Below are positions 1-7,772 of a stretch of 64,000 nt of DNA, one piece after another. The translations under genes and the position numbers were made by a program. How positions within the stretch are numbered: position 1 is the stretch's first letter; every line of letters starts with the position of its first letter. Below the pieces are notes generated by a model. The model was not told where the DNA came from. It worked only from the letters and a program-made list of their open reading frames with translations, and ran no database searches. The DNA lies in contig NZ_PJZI01000017.1 of NCBI RefSeq assembly GCF_002858805.1, positions 33,094-97,093 on the forward strand, written 5' to 3'. The stretch is from Chimaeribacter arupi. Its GTDB lineage: Bacteria > Pseudomonadota > Gammaproteobacteria > Enterobacterales > Enterobacteriaceae.

Positions 1-4
1 TGTG

Positions 5-493
5 ATGATCCGGCAGGCGCACCCCGATGACGCAGACGCTATCTACACCATGATCAGCGAGTTATCGATGTATGAGTGCATCCCGCAGGCGTCAGGGACG
101 AGCGTTGAATCGATCCGGAACGCGCTTTTTGGTCAGGGAAGCACAAATGACGCGTTTATTTGCGAGGTGGATGAGGTTATTGCCGGTTACGCTGTCACGT
201 CCAGCAGTTACTCTACCTGGTTGGATCGCCGCGGCCTGTACATGGAAGACATGTATTTCACGCCCCCTTACCGTGACCGCGAAGCAGGCCAGGCGATGCT
301 GCACTATATTGCGCAGTATGCCGTGAAACACCAGTACAGCCGTCTTGAGTGGGGCGCGCTCAGCTGGAACCAGACAGCGAAAGCGTTTTACCTCAGCATC
401 GGCGCGCTGCCGCTGGATGAATGGGTGCGTTACCGGCTGGATGGGCCGATGCTGCACCGGTTTGCTGAAAACAGCCTGTTCCGACATGCCTGA
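5..493 (+). CDS. GNAT-family N-acetyltransferase (diamine acetyltransferase-like)
   Basis: This is a single GNAT domain of about 162 residues, predicted to move an acetyl group from acetyl-CoA to an amine. The order of conserved elements resembles spermidine/diamine acetyltransferases: IRxAxxxD at the N-terminus, LYMEDMYFTPPYR in the core strand, then a downstream block EWGALSWNQTAKAFYLSIGA. The usual acetyl-CoA loop RxxGxG/A is degenerate here (RDREAGQA). A GTG at 2 directly precedes the ATG at 5. The window begins here, so a start further upstream cannot be excluded, but the protein already begins where family members do. It is read toward the amidase at 723, with a 229-bp gap. The substrate is not determined. 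Confidence 0.8.
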   Translation: MIRQAHPDDADAIYTMISELSMYECIPQASGTSVESIRNALFGQGSTNDAFICEVDEVIAGYAVTSSSYSTWLDRRGLYMEDMYFTPPYRDREAGQAMLHYIAQYAVKHQYSRLEWGALSWNQTAKAFYLSIGALPLDEWVRYRLDGPMLHRFAENSLFRHA

Positions 494-722
494 CACCCTG
501 CCGCCATTAACCTTTATCATCGCCGATCCTGTGGCGAACGCCTCTTGCCCTTCCTTTGACATCACCCGGCGCTGACCCGGCGGCCCGGCAAAATCCCCTC
601 ACAGTACAAACTCTCTTTTTTATCTCTTTTATATTACCCGCGTACCTGTTCAGAACGCAGCGAAGGCGCATGGCCGCCTTTCCCGGCTGACTCCTCAACG
701 TTTAACGGTTTGGAATAATCAT

Positions 723-2171
723 ATGAAAGCACTCTCCTCTCTGCTTGGCACAGGCTCCGCACAGGCGATCGGCGCCGCTATCGCGGCCGGTGACATCACC
801 TCTTGCCAGGCCACCGAATGGTACCTGAACCGGATTAAGCAGGATAATGCCGGGGCAACGGGCATTAACTGCGTCCGCAGCCTCTCGCGCCTCGCCCTCG
901 AAGAGGCAAGCCGTGCGGATGCCGAACTCGCGGCGGGCCGTTCACGCGGGCCGCTGCACGGGGTGCCTTATCTGGTAAAAGATAACGTCTTCACCCTGGA
1001 CGGCAGTTTTGCATCGGCCGGCGCCCGCGCCTTGGCCGGCTTCCTCCCGCCTTATGAGGCCACGCTGGTCACGCGCCTGCGCGAAGCCGGGGCGGTGCTG
1101 CTGGGTAAAACCCACCTCACGGAATTTGCAGATTTTGTCTCAGACGTGATGCCTTCGGGCTTCAGTGGGGTCGGCGGTGTCGTCCGGCATCCTTTGGGGG
1201 GCGAGTATGGCCGCGGGCTGGGGTCGAGCGTCGGGTCGGCGGCCGCCGTCGCGGCCGGGTTTTGTGCGTTTGCGATTGGGTCAGAAACACAAAATTCGAT
1301 CCAGGCCCCGGCGGTGCATAGCGCTATTGTCGGCTTCAAACCCACGGTCGGCCGCGTCAGCCGTCATGGGTTGATCCCGCTGGTGCCGAGCCAGGACTCA
1401 CCGGGGCCGTTAACCCGTACCGTGGAGGACGCGCTGCTTGTCTATCAGGCCATCGCCGGGGCCGATATGAATGACACCGCAACGCTGGCGGATTTCGCTG
1501 ACGCAACCGGTCATGGCGGCATCCTGCAAGGGCTGCGAATCGGGGTGCCGCGCCGGTTTATCGCAGATAATGTGATGACCGAAAGCCGGAAAGCGGCCTT
1601 TGATCAGGTGCTGGCCCGGTTGGCGCAGGCGGGGGCGGTGATTGTCGACCCTTGCGATCTGCCGTCCGCTGACGCGCTGCATGAGGTGCGATCCTGTGTG
1701 TTCCGCACTGAATTCAAGGCCAGCCTGAACACCCTGCTGTCCACGCTCCAGCCATGCGGCATGGCATCACTGGCGGATATTATCGCCTGGAACCACGCCC
1801 ATCCTGACGCGATCCCTTACGGCCAGTCGCTGCTTGAGGCCGCGAACGTCTCACCCGGTATCCGTTCCCCGGAATATGTGGCAGACCGCCGCCGTGACAT
1901 TGCGCTAAGCCAGGATGCCGGCATCCTGGCCGCGTTGAAAGCGGGCGGCGCCCATATCCTGCTGTCACCGATGGCTGCCGCCGCCAAATGCACCGGGAAA
2001 GCGGGCGCGCCGGTGGTGGCGCTCCCAGTGGGTCAGGATGACGAGGGCTTGCCGTTCGGCATCACCCTGTACGCCGCGCCGGGCCATGATCAGGCAGTGC
2101 TGCACGCCGCACAGGCCATTGAAAGGGTAGTCGGGAAACGCATAACGCCCGCGTTTGACGGCGGGCGTTAA
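723..2171 (+). CDS. Amidase-signature family amidase
   Basis: This 482-residue protein spans a whole amidase-signature domain, whose members hydrolyse carboxamides with a Ser-cisSer-Lys triad. Visible residues are Lys86 (in LVKDN), the Gly/Ser loop GSSVGSAAAVAAG with the cis-Ser at about 169, and the nucleophile Ser192 in a loop that reads GSETQNSIQAPA where relatives usually have GSETDGSIRxPA. The family name is secure; the substrate is not. It resembles indoleacetamide or allophanate-type amidases only in general layout. ATG at 723 has a weak GGA upstream. The gene ends inside a strong hairpin and converges on the MFS gene at 2230. It sits beside three other hydrolases, suggesting shared breakdown of an amide or ester compound. 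Confidence 0.85.
   Translation: MKALSSLLGTGSAQAIGAAIAAGDITSCQATEWYLNRIKQDNAGATGINCVRSLSRLALEEASRADAELAAGRSRGPLHGVPYLVKDNVFTLDGSFASAGARALAGFLPPYEATLVTRLREAGAVLLGKTHLTEFADFVSDVMPSGFSGVGGVVRHPLGGEYGRGLGSSVGSAAAVAAGFCAFAIGSETQNSIQAPAVHSAIVGFKPTVGRVSRHGLIPLVPSQDSPGPLTRTVEDALLVYQAIAGADMNDTATLADFADATGHGGILQGLRIGVPRRFIADNVMTESRKAAFDQVLARLAQAGAVIVDPCDLPSADALHEVRSCVFRTEFKASLNTLLSTLQPCGMASLADIIAWNHAHPDAIPYGQSLLEAANVSPGIRSPEYVADRRRDIALSQDAGILAALKAGGAHILLSPMAAAAKCTGKAGAPVVALPVGQDDEGLPFGITLYAAPGHDQAVLHAAQAIERVVGKRITPAFDGGR
2143..2170 (+). terminator. Hairpin terminator overlapping the amidase stop codon
   Basis: Perfect 10-bp arms (2143-2152 and 2161-2170) are separated by 8 bases. The 3' arm carries the amidase stop. 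No long U-tract follows, so its efficiency is uncertain. It lies between convergent genes. Confidence 0.5.
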
Positions 2172-2229
2172 TAACAGCCTGAGCGGGGCGGGCACGGTGA
2201 CGAACCCGGCCCCGCGATGTGTCAGCCCG

Positions 2230-3873
2230 TCAGCCGGGCGCGATGAGATAACGCGCCTGCGGCAGGCGGTCAGCCTGATGGAATGCATAGACCCGGTTCT
2301 GGATTTTCTGATCGTTCATGGTGTAGCGCTCAAGCTGGCGCAGATGCTCCATCCATGACCCCACCACGAAAGTTTCGACGAAAATGCCCGGTTGCAGGAT
2401 ATCTTCATACACTGACCAGTTCATCGCGCCGCCGCGCCGCCGCACGCGCCTCATATCCTGCATACACTGCGTAAAGCCTTTCGCATCTTCCTCGCGGATC
2501 AGGTATTCGTAGCTCACCCGGACCGGGCCGCGATCGTGATGGATATCCAGCGCCGGTACCGGCTCATTGATGTCGCTGGTGTCCAGATTCAGGTCAGGAT
2601 CCTTATCCAGCCGCCAGCGCAGCACGGTCAGGCAGGAGAGCGCGAGCCCGGCGGCCGCCACACATAACGAGGCCGGGATGCCGTAATGCGACGCAAGCTG
2701 GCCCCAGAGGGCGCTGCCGACGGTCATGGAGCCGAAGAATACCGTCAGGTAGACCGCCAGGGCGCGCGCTTTCACCCATTTCGCCGCGCTGCGTTGTGCC
2801 CCCAGGTTCAGCGTGGAGAGCACCGCAATCCAGGCAAAGCCGGTGAAAAACTCAAACGCATTCAGCAGCCAGAACTGCCGGATAAACGCCAGCGCCAGCA
2901 TGGTGACGCCAAACAGCAGGCTGGCGAGCACCATCAGCTGGTCCGGGTTGAAGCGCTTGCGCAGGCGCGGCAGCAGCACCGCACCACAGATCGCGCCGAC
3001 GCCGATGCAGGCCAGCATAATGCCGTAGCCGCCCGGCCCGAGGTTCAGTTCACGCCGGGCCACCAGCGGGAGCAGCGCCCAGCCGGCACTGCCGAACAGG
3101 AAGAAGGCCACGGTGCGCACCAGCACATTGCGCAATACCGGCGCAGCATGGACGTAACGCAGCCCGGCGCGCACGGCGGAGAAGAAGTGCTCCGGCGGCA
3201 GGCGCTGCACCGTCGGCTCCGCTTTCCAGCGGTACAGCACCCACGCCACGCCCAGCACCGACAGCGCATTCAGCAGGAATACCATCCACGGGCCGGCGAA
3301 CGACAAAATCAGGCCGCCCAGCGCCGGGCCGATGGCGCGGCTGATATTGATCCCCAGTGAGTTGAGCGCGATCGCCGGGCCAAGCTCATGCTTGCTGACC
3401 AGATCCGGCACGATGGCCTGGAACGGCGGGGAGCTCATCGCGGCCCCGGCGCTCATCAGGAAGGCGGCAACCAGCAGCACCAGCGGTGTGACATGCCCGG
3501 TAAAGGAGAGCACCGTCAGCCCGACCGCGGCGATAAAGACCCAGAGCTGGGAGAACAGCAGGTACTTCCGGCGGTCGATAATGTCGGCCAGCACGCCTGA
3601 CGGCAGGGCAAACAGAAACATCGGCAAGCTGCTCGCCGCCTGCACCAGCGCCACGCTGAGCGGATCGGCACTGAGCGTCAGCATCGTCCAGTTCACGCCC
3701 ACATCGTTCATCCATGAGCCGATATTGGACACCACGGTAGCCAGCCACAACATGCGGAAGACCGGCTGGCGCAGCGGCTGCCAGGGTGACGCCGCCAGAG
3801 GCGGGGTGGCCGCCGGGCTGGCGATCACCTCCTCTTCCTGCGTGGCAGCATGAATGTCGTTAACCTGCGCCAT
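2230..3873 (-). CDS. MFS_3-type transporter with C-terminal ABM-like domain
   Basis: A major facilitator of the EntS/MFS_3 type (547 residues), likely an exporter in the inner membrane. After an N-terminal tail of about 30 residues come around 12 hydrophobic segments. The A-loop is ADIIDRRKYLL, resembling the MFS motif GxLaDrxGrr. Roughly the last 110 residues are soluble (about VRVSYEY to LIAPG) and resemble the antibiotic-biosynthesis-monooxygenase-like tail found on some members. I placed the start at 3873 (MAQV) rather than 10 codons upstream because AGAGG stands 8 bases ahead of it. It overlaps the DoxX stop by 14 bases, so the two are probably translated together with the amidohydrolase. 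The substrate is unknown. Confidence 0.8.
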   Translation of the reverse strand: MAQVNDIHAATQEEEVIASPAATPPLAASPWQPLRQPVFRMLWLATVVSNIGSWMNDVGVNWTMLTLSADPLSVALVQAASSLPMFLFALPSGVLADIIDRRKYLLFSQLWVFIAAVGLTVLSFTGHVTPLVLLVAAFLMSAGAAMSSPPFQAIVPDLVSKHELGPAIALNSLGINISRAIGPALGGLILSFAGPWMVFLLNALSVLGVAWVLYRWKAEPTVQRLPPEHFFSAVRAGLRYVHAAPVLRNVLVRTVAFFLFGSAGWALLPLVARRELNLGPGGYGIMLACIGVGAICGAVLLPRLRKRFNPDQLMVLASLLFGVTMLALAFIRQFWLLNAFEFFTGFAWIAVLSTLNLGAQRSAAKWVKARALAVYLTVFFGSMTVGSALWGQLASHYGIPASLCVAAAGLALSCLTVLRWRLDKDPDLNLDTSDINEPVPALDIHHDRGPVRVSYEYLIREEDAKGFTQCMQDMRRVRRRGGAMNWSVYEDILQPGIFVETFVVGSWMEHLRQLERYTMNDQKIQNRVYAFHQADRLPQARYLIAPG

Positions 3874-4288
3874 AGCGCACCTCTTTATGCCGGGATGACC
3901 CAATGCGCCACCGGCCGGGGCCGGTTATCGCCAGGGTGGTGAAAATGATGAGCAGCAGCCAGCCAAACTGCCCTTCCGCGATGCTCCAGCCAGGGTGGAC
4001 AAACAGCATCGCCACCAGCAGCACGCCGATAACCGGCAGGCAGGCCAGCCGGGTAAACACGCCGAGCAGGATAAAAACCGGGCAGATGACTTCGGCAAAA
4101 ATGGCCGGCAGCAAACTCATATAGGGACCGAGGCCAAAAGGATCCTCGATGCGTGTCAGTTCTTCGCTGAAATGGAACACCTTCGGCAAGCCGTGTACAT
4201 ACAGCAACAGCAGGCAGCCGGTCAGGCGCAGGAAGAACAGCCCCGCATTGATGCGGGGCGGCTGAGAGTGGAGGCTCTTCATGATCAT
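3860..4288 (-). CDS. DoxX-family membrane protein
   Basis: A 142-residue DoxX-like integral membrane protein with four predicted hydrophobic helices (LFFLRLTGCLLLLYVHG, LLPAIFAEVICPVFILLG, LPVIGVLLVAMLFV, WLLLIIFTTLAIT). Family members are small quinone/redox-associated membrane proteins with poorly defined functions. Its ATG overlaps the amidohydrolase stop by one base (TGATG), and its stop lies inside the next gene, so it is the middle gene of a tight three-gene operon. An alternative ATG lies two codons in. The C-terminal tail after about residue 120 is basic. The role in this operon is unknown. Confidence 0.8.
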   Translation of the reverse strand: MIMKSLHSQPPRINAGLFFLRLTGCLLLLYVHGLPKVFHFSEELTRIEDPFGLGPYMSLLPAIFAEVICPVFILLGVFTRLACLPVIGVLLVAMLFVHPGWSIAEGQFGWLLLIIFTTLAITGPGRWRIGSSRHKEVRYGAG

Positions 4289-6162
4289 CAGAACGCGAAG
4301 CAGCTGCAGCCGAGCGCGCCCCAGAAGGCGTTCTCTTCCGACACCGGCAGGTTGGCCCCCCGCGCGATGTCATGCGAATGGCTGTGCACGCCGCACGGCC
4401 CGCTGCACTGGTGCGCCTGCTGCATCATGCCGACGCGGGTCGCCGCCGGCGGCGCGCTGCGGTAATGGCCGGGAACCGTGACCACCGGTGACCACTCCGG
4501 CAGCACCGGGATAGACGGGGGGGCCTCTGCGCTGAACGCCCCGGCCGCGTAAACGATATTGCCGTCCACCACGGTCAGCACGGACTCAATGCCTTTGATC
4601 TCCTCTTCCGGCACGCGGAAATAGTCTTTACTCAACACCACCATGTCAGCCAGCTGGCCGGCCTGGATCTGGCCTTTTTTGCCCTGCTCGCTGGAGAACC
4701 AGGCGCTGCCCTGCGTCCACAGCATCAAGGCGGTGTCACGATCCAGGCGCGCATTGACGTCATACATCTGCATCCCGCCCACAGTGCGGCCGGAAACCAG
4801 CCAGTAAAGCGCCGTCCACGGGTTGTAGCTGGCGACGCGGGTGGCGTCAGTGCCCAGCCCTACCGGTACGCCGGTTTCCAGCATCCGCGCCACCGGCGGC
4901 GTGTGGCGGGTCGCCTCAATGCCGTAGCGCTCGGCAAAGTATTCCCCCTGGAACGCCATACGGTGCTGCACCGCAATGCCGCCGCCCAGCGCTTTGATAC
5001 GGTCAATGTTACGCTGGGTCACGGTTTCGGCGTGGTCAAAGAACCAGTGCAGCCCGTCAAACGGGATCTCACGGTTGACCTTTTCAAAGACGTCCAGCAT
5101 CCGGCTGATCGATTCATCGTAGGTGGCGTGCAGGCGGAACGGCCAGCGGTGCTCTACCAGATGGCGCACCACGCGCTCCAGTTCATCTTCCATGCCGGGT
5201 GCCAGGTCCGGGCGCGGCTCGAGGAAGTCTTCGAAGTCAGCCGCGGAGAACACCAGCATTTCCCCGGCGCCGTTATGGCGGAAATAGTCGCTGCCCTGGC
5301 CCGGCGACAGCATATCCGTCCATTTTTCGAAATCTTCCAGCTCATGGCCGGGGCGCTGGGTAAACAGGTTATAGGCGATGCGGATCGTCATCTGCTTCTT
5401 CTCATGCAGTTCCGCGATTACCTCATAATCTTCCGGGTAGTTCTGGAAGCCGCCGCCCGCATCAATCGCGCTGGTCAGGCCGAGGCGGTTTAGCTCGCGC
5501 ATAAACTGGCGCGTGGAGTTAACCTGTTGCTCCAGCGGCAGTTTCGGGCCTTTCGCCAGCGTGGCGTAGAGGATCATGGCGTTCGGGCGGGCAATCAGCA
5601 TCCCGGTCGGGTTGCCGTTGCTGTCGCGCTGGATCTCGCCGCCCGGCGGGTTCGGGGTGTCACGGGTATAGCCGACCACTCTCAGCGCCGCGCGGTTAAG
5701 CAGGGCACGGTCGTACAGGTGCAGCACAAACACCGGTGTATCCGGTGCCGCCTCGTTGATTTCATCCAGCGTCGGCATCCGGCGCTCGGCAAACTGGAAC
5801 TCCGTCCAGCCGCCCACCACCCGCACCCATTGCGGCGACGGGGTGCGCAGCGCCTGCTCTTTCAGCATCCGCAGCGCATCGGCCACGGACGGCACGCCTT
5901 CCCAGCGCAGCTCGAGGTTGTAGTTCAGGCCGCCGCGGATCAGGTGCAGGTGGGAGTCGTTCAGGCCTGGGATGGCCGTATGCCCTTTCAGGTCGATCAC
6001 CTTGGTCTGTTCACCGTGATGCTGCATCACATCGGACAGGCTGCCGACCGCGAGGAATTTGCCGTCGCGGATCGCCACGGCGTCTGCCAGTGGGTTGCCG
6101 CGGTCAACGGTATGAAATTTACCGTTCGTGAGAATGATGTCGGCTTTACCGAGGGTAACCAT
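4288..6162 (-). CDS. YtcJ-like amidohydrolase (amidohydrolase family 3)
   Basis: A 624-residue metal-dependent hydrolase of the amidohydrolase superfamily, close in layout to the YtcJ/amidohydrolase_3 group. It opens with the small beta-sandwich (ADIILTNGKFHTVD), followed by the metal-binding HxH (DSHLHL, about residue 70). There is a His-Ala motif (LHATYDES) and the late Asp of the barrel (GLGTDA). The last ~45 residues form an unusual Cys/His-rich tail (MMQQAHQCSGPCGVHSHSHD, ending GCSCFAF) that could bind metal. AGGAGG lies just ahead of the start. It is the first gene of an operon with doxX and the MFS transporter and is divergent from the isochorismatase-type gene. The substrate is unknown. 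Confidence 0.85.
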   Translation of the reverse strand: MVTLGKADIILTNGKFHTVDRGNPLADAVAIRDGKFLAVGSLSDVMQHHGEQTKVIDLKGHTAIPGLNDSHLHLIRGGLNYNLELRWEGVPSVADALRMLKEQALRTPSPQWVRVVGGWTEFQFAERRMPTLDEINEAAPDTPVFVLHLYDRALLNRAALRVVGYTRDTPNPPGGEIQRDSNGNPTGMLIARPNAMILYATLAKGPKLPLEQQVNSTRQFMRELNRLGLTSAIDAGGGFQNYPEDYEVIAELHEKKQMTIRIAYNLFTQRPGHELEDFEKWTDMLSPGQGSDYFRHNGAGEMLVFSAADFEDFLEPRPDLAPGMEDELERVVRHLVEHRWPFRLHATYDESISRMLDVFEKVNREIPFDGLHWFFDHAETVTQRNIDRIKALGGGIAVQHRMAFQGEYFAERYGIEATRHTPPVARMLETGVPVGLGTDATRVASYNPWTALYWLVSGRTVGGMQMYDVNARLDRDTALMLWTQGSAWFSSEQGKKGQIQAGQLADMVVLSKDYFRVPEEEIKGIESVLTVVDGNIVYAAGAFSAEAPPSIPVLPEWSPVVTVPGHYRSAPPAATRVGMMQQAHQCSGPCGVHSHSHDIARGANLPVSEENAFWGALGCSCFAF

Positions 6163-6284
6163 AGAACCTCCTGAAGTGGGGTGCCCCTGGCGGCATGGCG
6201 CGCCGTGGGCGGAGAAATGCCCTGCCGTAAACGCAGGATAAGGGAATGGCGGGATTATGGTGAGCCGGGCGGGAAAGCGTCTAG

Positions 6285-6321
6285 TATACGAAAGGATAGG
6301 TATCCTTTCGTATAGGTATAC
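6285..6321. promoter_or_regulatory. Large palindromic operator between divergent hydrolase genes
   Basis: A perfect inverted repeat has 14-bp arms (6285-6298, 6301-6314) around GG, and a further GTATAC half-word follows at 6316-6321. It lies between the divergent amidohydrolase (start 6162) and isochorismatase-type (start 6470) genes. Two of its words recur before the AraC gene (13421-13446): TTTCGTATA, and ATACCTATCC on the opposite strand. It is likely a binding site for the cassette's regulator; which one is not shown. Confidence 0.65.
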
Positions 6322-6469
6322 TTAAAGATAATAGCCTGAAAAATAAAAGGTTCCTACACTGCGCTCAGACAGTAGGCCGCCGGCACGGCGCGTTCCGGCA
6401 CAGTGCCCTGTCATGTGATGCCGTGCGTACGCCACGGCCTTTAGCCACCTTTACCTCAATGGGAAAATT

Positions 6470-7156
6470 ATGACGATGAGCAAACTTGAAGTCCTGACGC
6501 CGCAAAACTGCCAGATTATCTTTATCGACCAGCAGCCGCAGATGGCTTTTGGCGTCCAGTCCATGGATCGCCAGGTGCTGAAAAACAATGTGGTGGCGCT
6601 GGCAAAAGCGGCCAAAGTCTTCAATATCCCGACCGTGCTGACCACGGTTGAGACGGAAAGCTTCTCGGGCAACACCTTCCCGGAACTGCTGGACGCCCTG
6701 CCGGGCCAGGACATCCTGGAACGTACCTCCATGAACTCCTGGGATGACCAGAAAGTGCGTGACGCGCTGGCGGCCAACGGCAAGAAAAAAGTGGTGGTGT
6801 CCGGCCTGTGGACGGAAGTCTGCAACAACAGCTTTGCGCTGTGCGCGATGCTGGAAGGTGATTACGAAATTTACATGGTGGCGGATGCCTCCGGCGGCAC
6901 CACCAAAGAAGCGCATGATTTCGCCATGCAGCGCATGATCCAGGCAGGCGTGATCCCGGTGACCTGGCAGCAGGTGATGCTGGAGTGGCAGCGTGACTGG
7001 GCGCACAAAGAGACTTACACCGCGGTGATGGACATCGTCCGGGAGCATTCCGGTGCCTACGGCATGGGCGTGGATTACGCCTACACCATGGTGCACAAAG
7101 CGGAAGCCCGCCTGCCGGGCAACCACCAGACCCTGGCACCGGTGCCGGCTCGCTAA
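6470..7156 (+). CDS. Isochorismatase-like cysteine hydrolase (YcaC-type)
   Basis: A 228-residue isochorismatase-superfamily protein, nearest in pattern to YcaC-type hydrolases. The fold's catalytic Asp is Asp20 (FIDQQP) and the nucleophilic Cys is Cys118 in WTEVCNNSFAL. The segment SMNSWDD matches the NAWDN region of YcaC. The superfamily hydrolyses amides or enol ethers; YcaC itself has no settled substrate. GGGAA stands before ATG 6470. It is transcribed away from the amidohydrolase operon across the palindrome at 6285, and a very strong GC hairpin follows the stop. With amidase, amidohydrolase and esterase neighbours it probably belongs to one detoxification or catabolic set. Confidence 0.82.
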   Translation: MTMSKLEVLTPQNCQIIFIDQQPQMAFGVQSMDRQVLKNNVVALAKAAKVFNIPTVLTTVETESFSGNTFPELLDALPGQDILERTSMNSWDDQKVRDALAANGKKKVVVSGLWTEVCNNSFALCAMLEGDYEIYMVADASGGTTKEAHDFAMQRMIQAGVIPVTWQQVMLEWQRDWAHKETYTAVMDIVREHSGAYGMGVDYAYTMVHKAEARLPGNHQTLAPVPAR

Positions 7157-7163
7157 TCTGCCT

Positions 7164-7194
7164 GGCCGGCCGGTGCGCCCTGCGCCGGCCGGCC
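7164..7194 (+). terminator. GC-rich hairpin after the isochorismatase-type gene
   Basis: Perfect 10-bp arms made only of G and C (7164-7173, 7185-7194) surround an 11-base loop. Only a short CCGTTG follows, so termination is likely but not of the classic U-tract kind. Confidence 0.55.
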
Positions 7195-7385
7195 CCGTTG
7201 CCGCACGTTACCACCATGTTGCTGAAGACCTGTATTTTGTCATCAGGCGCAGGTATTCTTATTGGCATTCTTATGCCTGATGGCCGTCCATTCACCGTGC
7301 CGCGACTGCGCCCGGCGTGACCGACACCCCTCCACCTTCTGATGATAAAACTTCTTAGGGAAGCGTGATAATTAAGGATAACAGC

Positions 7386-7772
7386 ATGCAGCTGTCGCAG
7401 CGCATCGTCGTCGTCGATGATGAACGTTCTGTCCGCAAGAGTTTAACCAACTTGCTTGAGTCCGAAGGCTATGCGACGCAAGCCTTTGAGTCGGCAGAAT
7501 CTCTTCTTGGCGATGAAGCAGCGATGGCCAACGCCGCGCTGTTTATCATTGATGTACAACTCAAAGGCATGGACGGTTTTGAGCTGTTCATTAACCTGAC
7601 CCGGCAGCTCAAAAACCCGCCGGGCATCATTATTTCCGGTAACGGCAACGAGAACACGCTGAACTATGCCATCAGCCTGGGGGCCATCGCCTTTTTGCCG
7701 AAGCCTATCGATATCGATACGTTGTTTGAACATATCCATCAGCAGTTTTTCTCAAACGCCAACCGCCTATGA
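7386..7772 (+). CDS. Receiver-only response regulator
   Basis: A 128-residue protein consisting only of a CheY-like receiver domain. The acidic pair is Asp11-Asp12 (VVDDE), the phospho-acceptor is Asp56 (IIDVQLKGMDG) and the conserved Lys is in FLPKPID. The sequence is FixJ-like, but the LuxR-type DNA-binding domain of FixJ proteins is absent. The start at 7386 is preceded by AAGGA. Its stop overlaps the sensor start by four bases (ATGA), so the two are translationally coupled and are almost certainly partners. With no output domain, it may relay phosphate or act by protein contact, or the AraC protein downstream may be the transcriptional output. That last link is inference. Confidence 0.88.
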   Translation: MQLSQRIVVVDDERSVRKSLTNLLESEGYATQAFESAESLLGDEAAMANAALFIIDVQLKGMDGFELFINLTRQLKNPPGIIISGNGNENTLNYAISLGAIAFLPKPIDIDTLFEHIHQQFFSNANRL

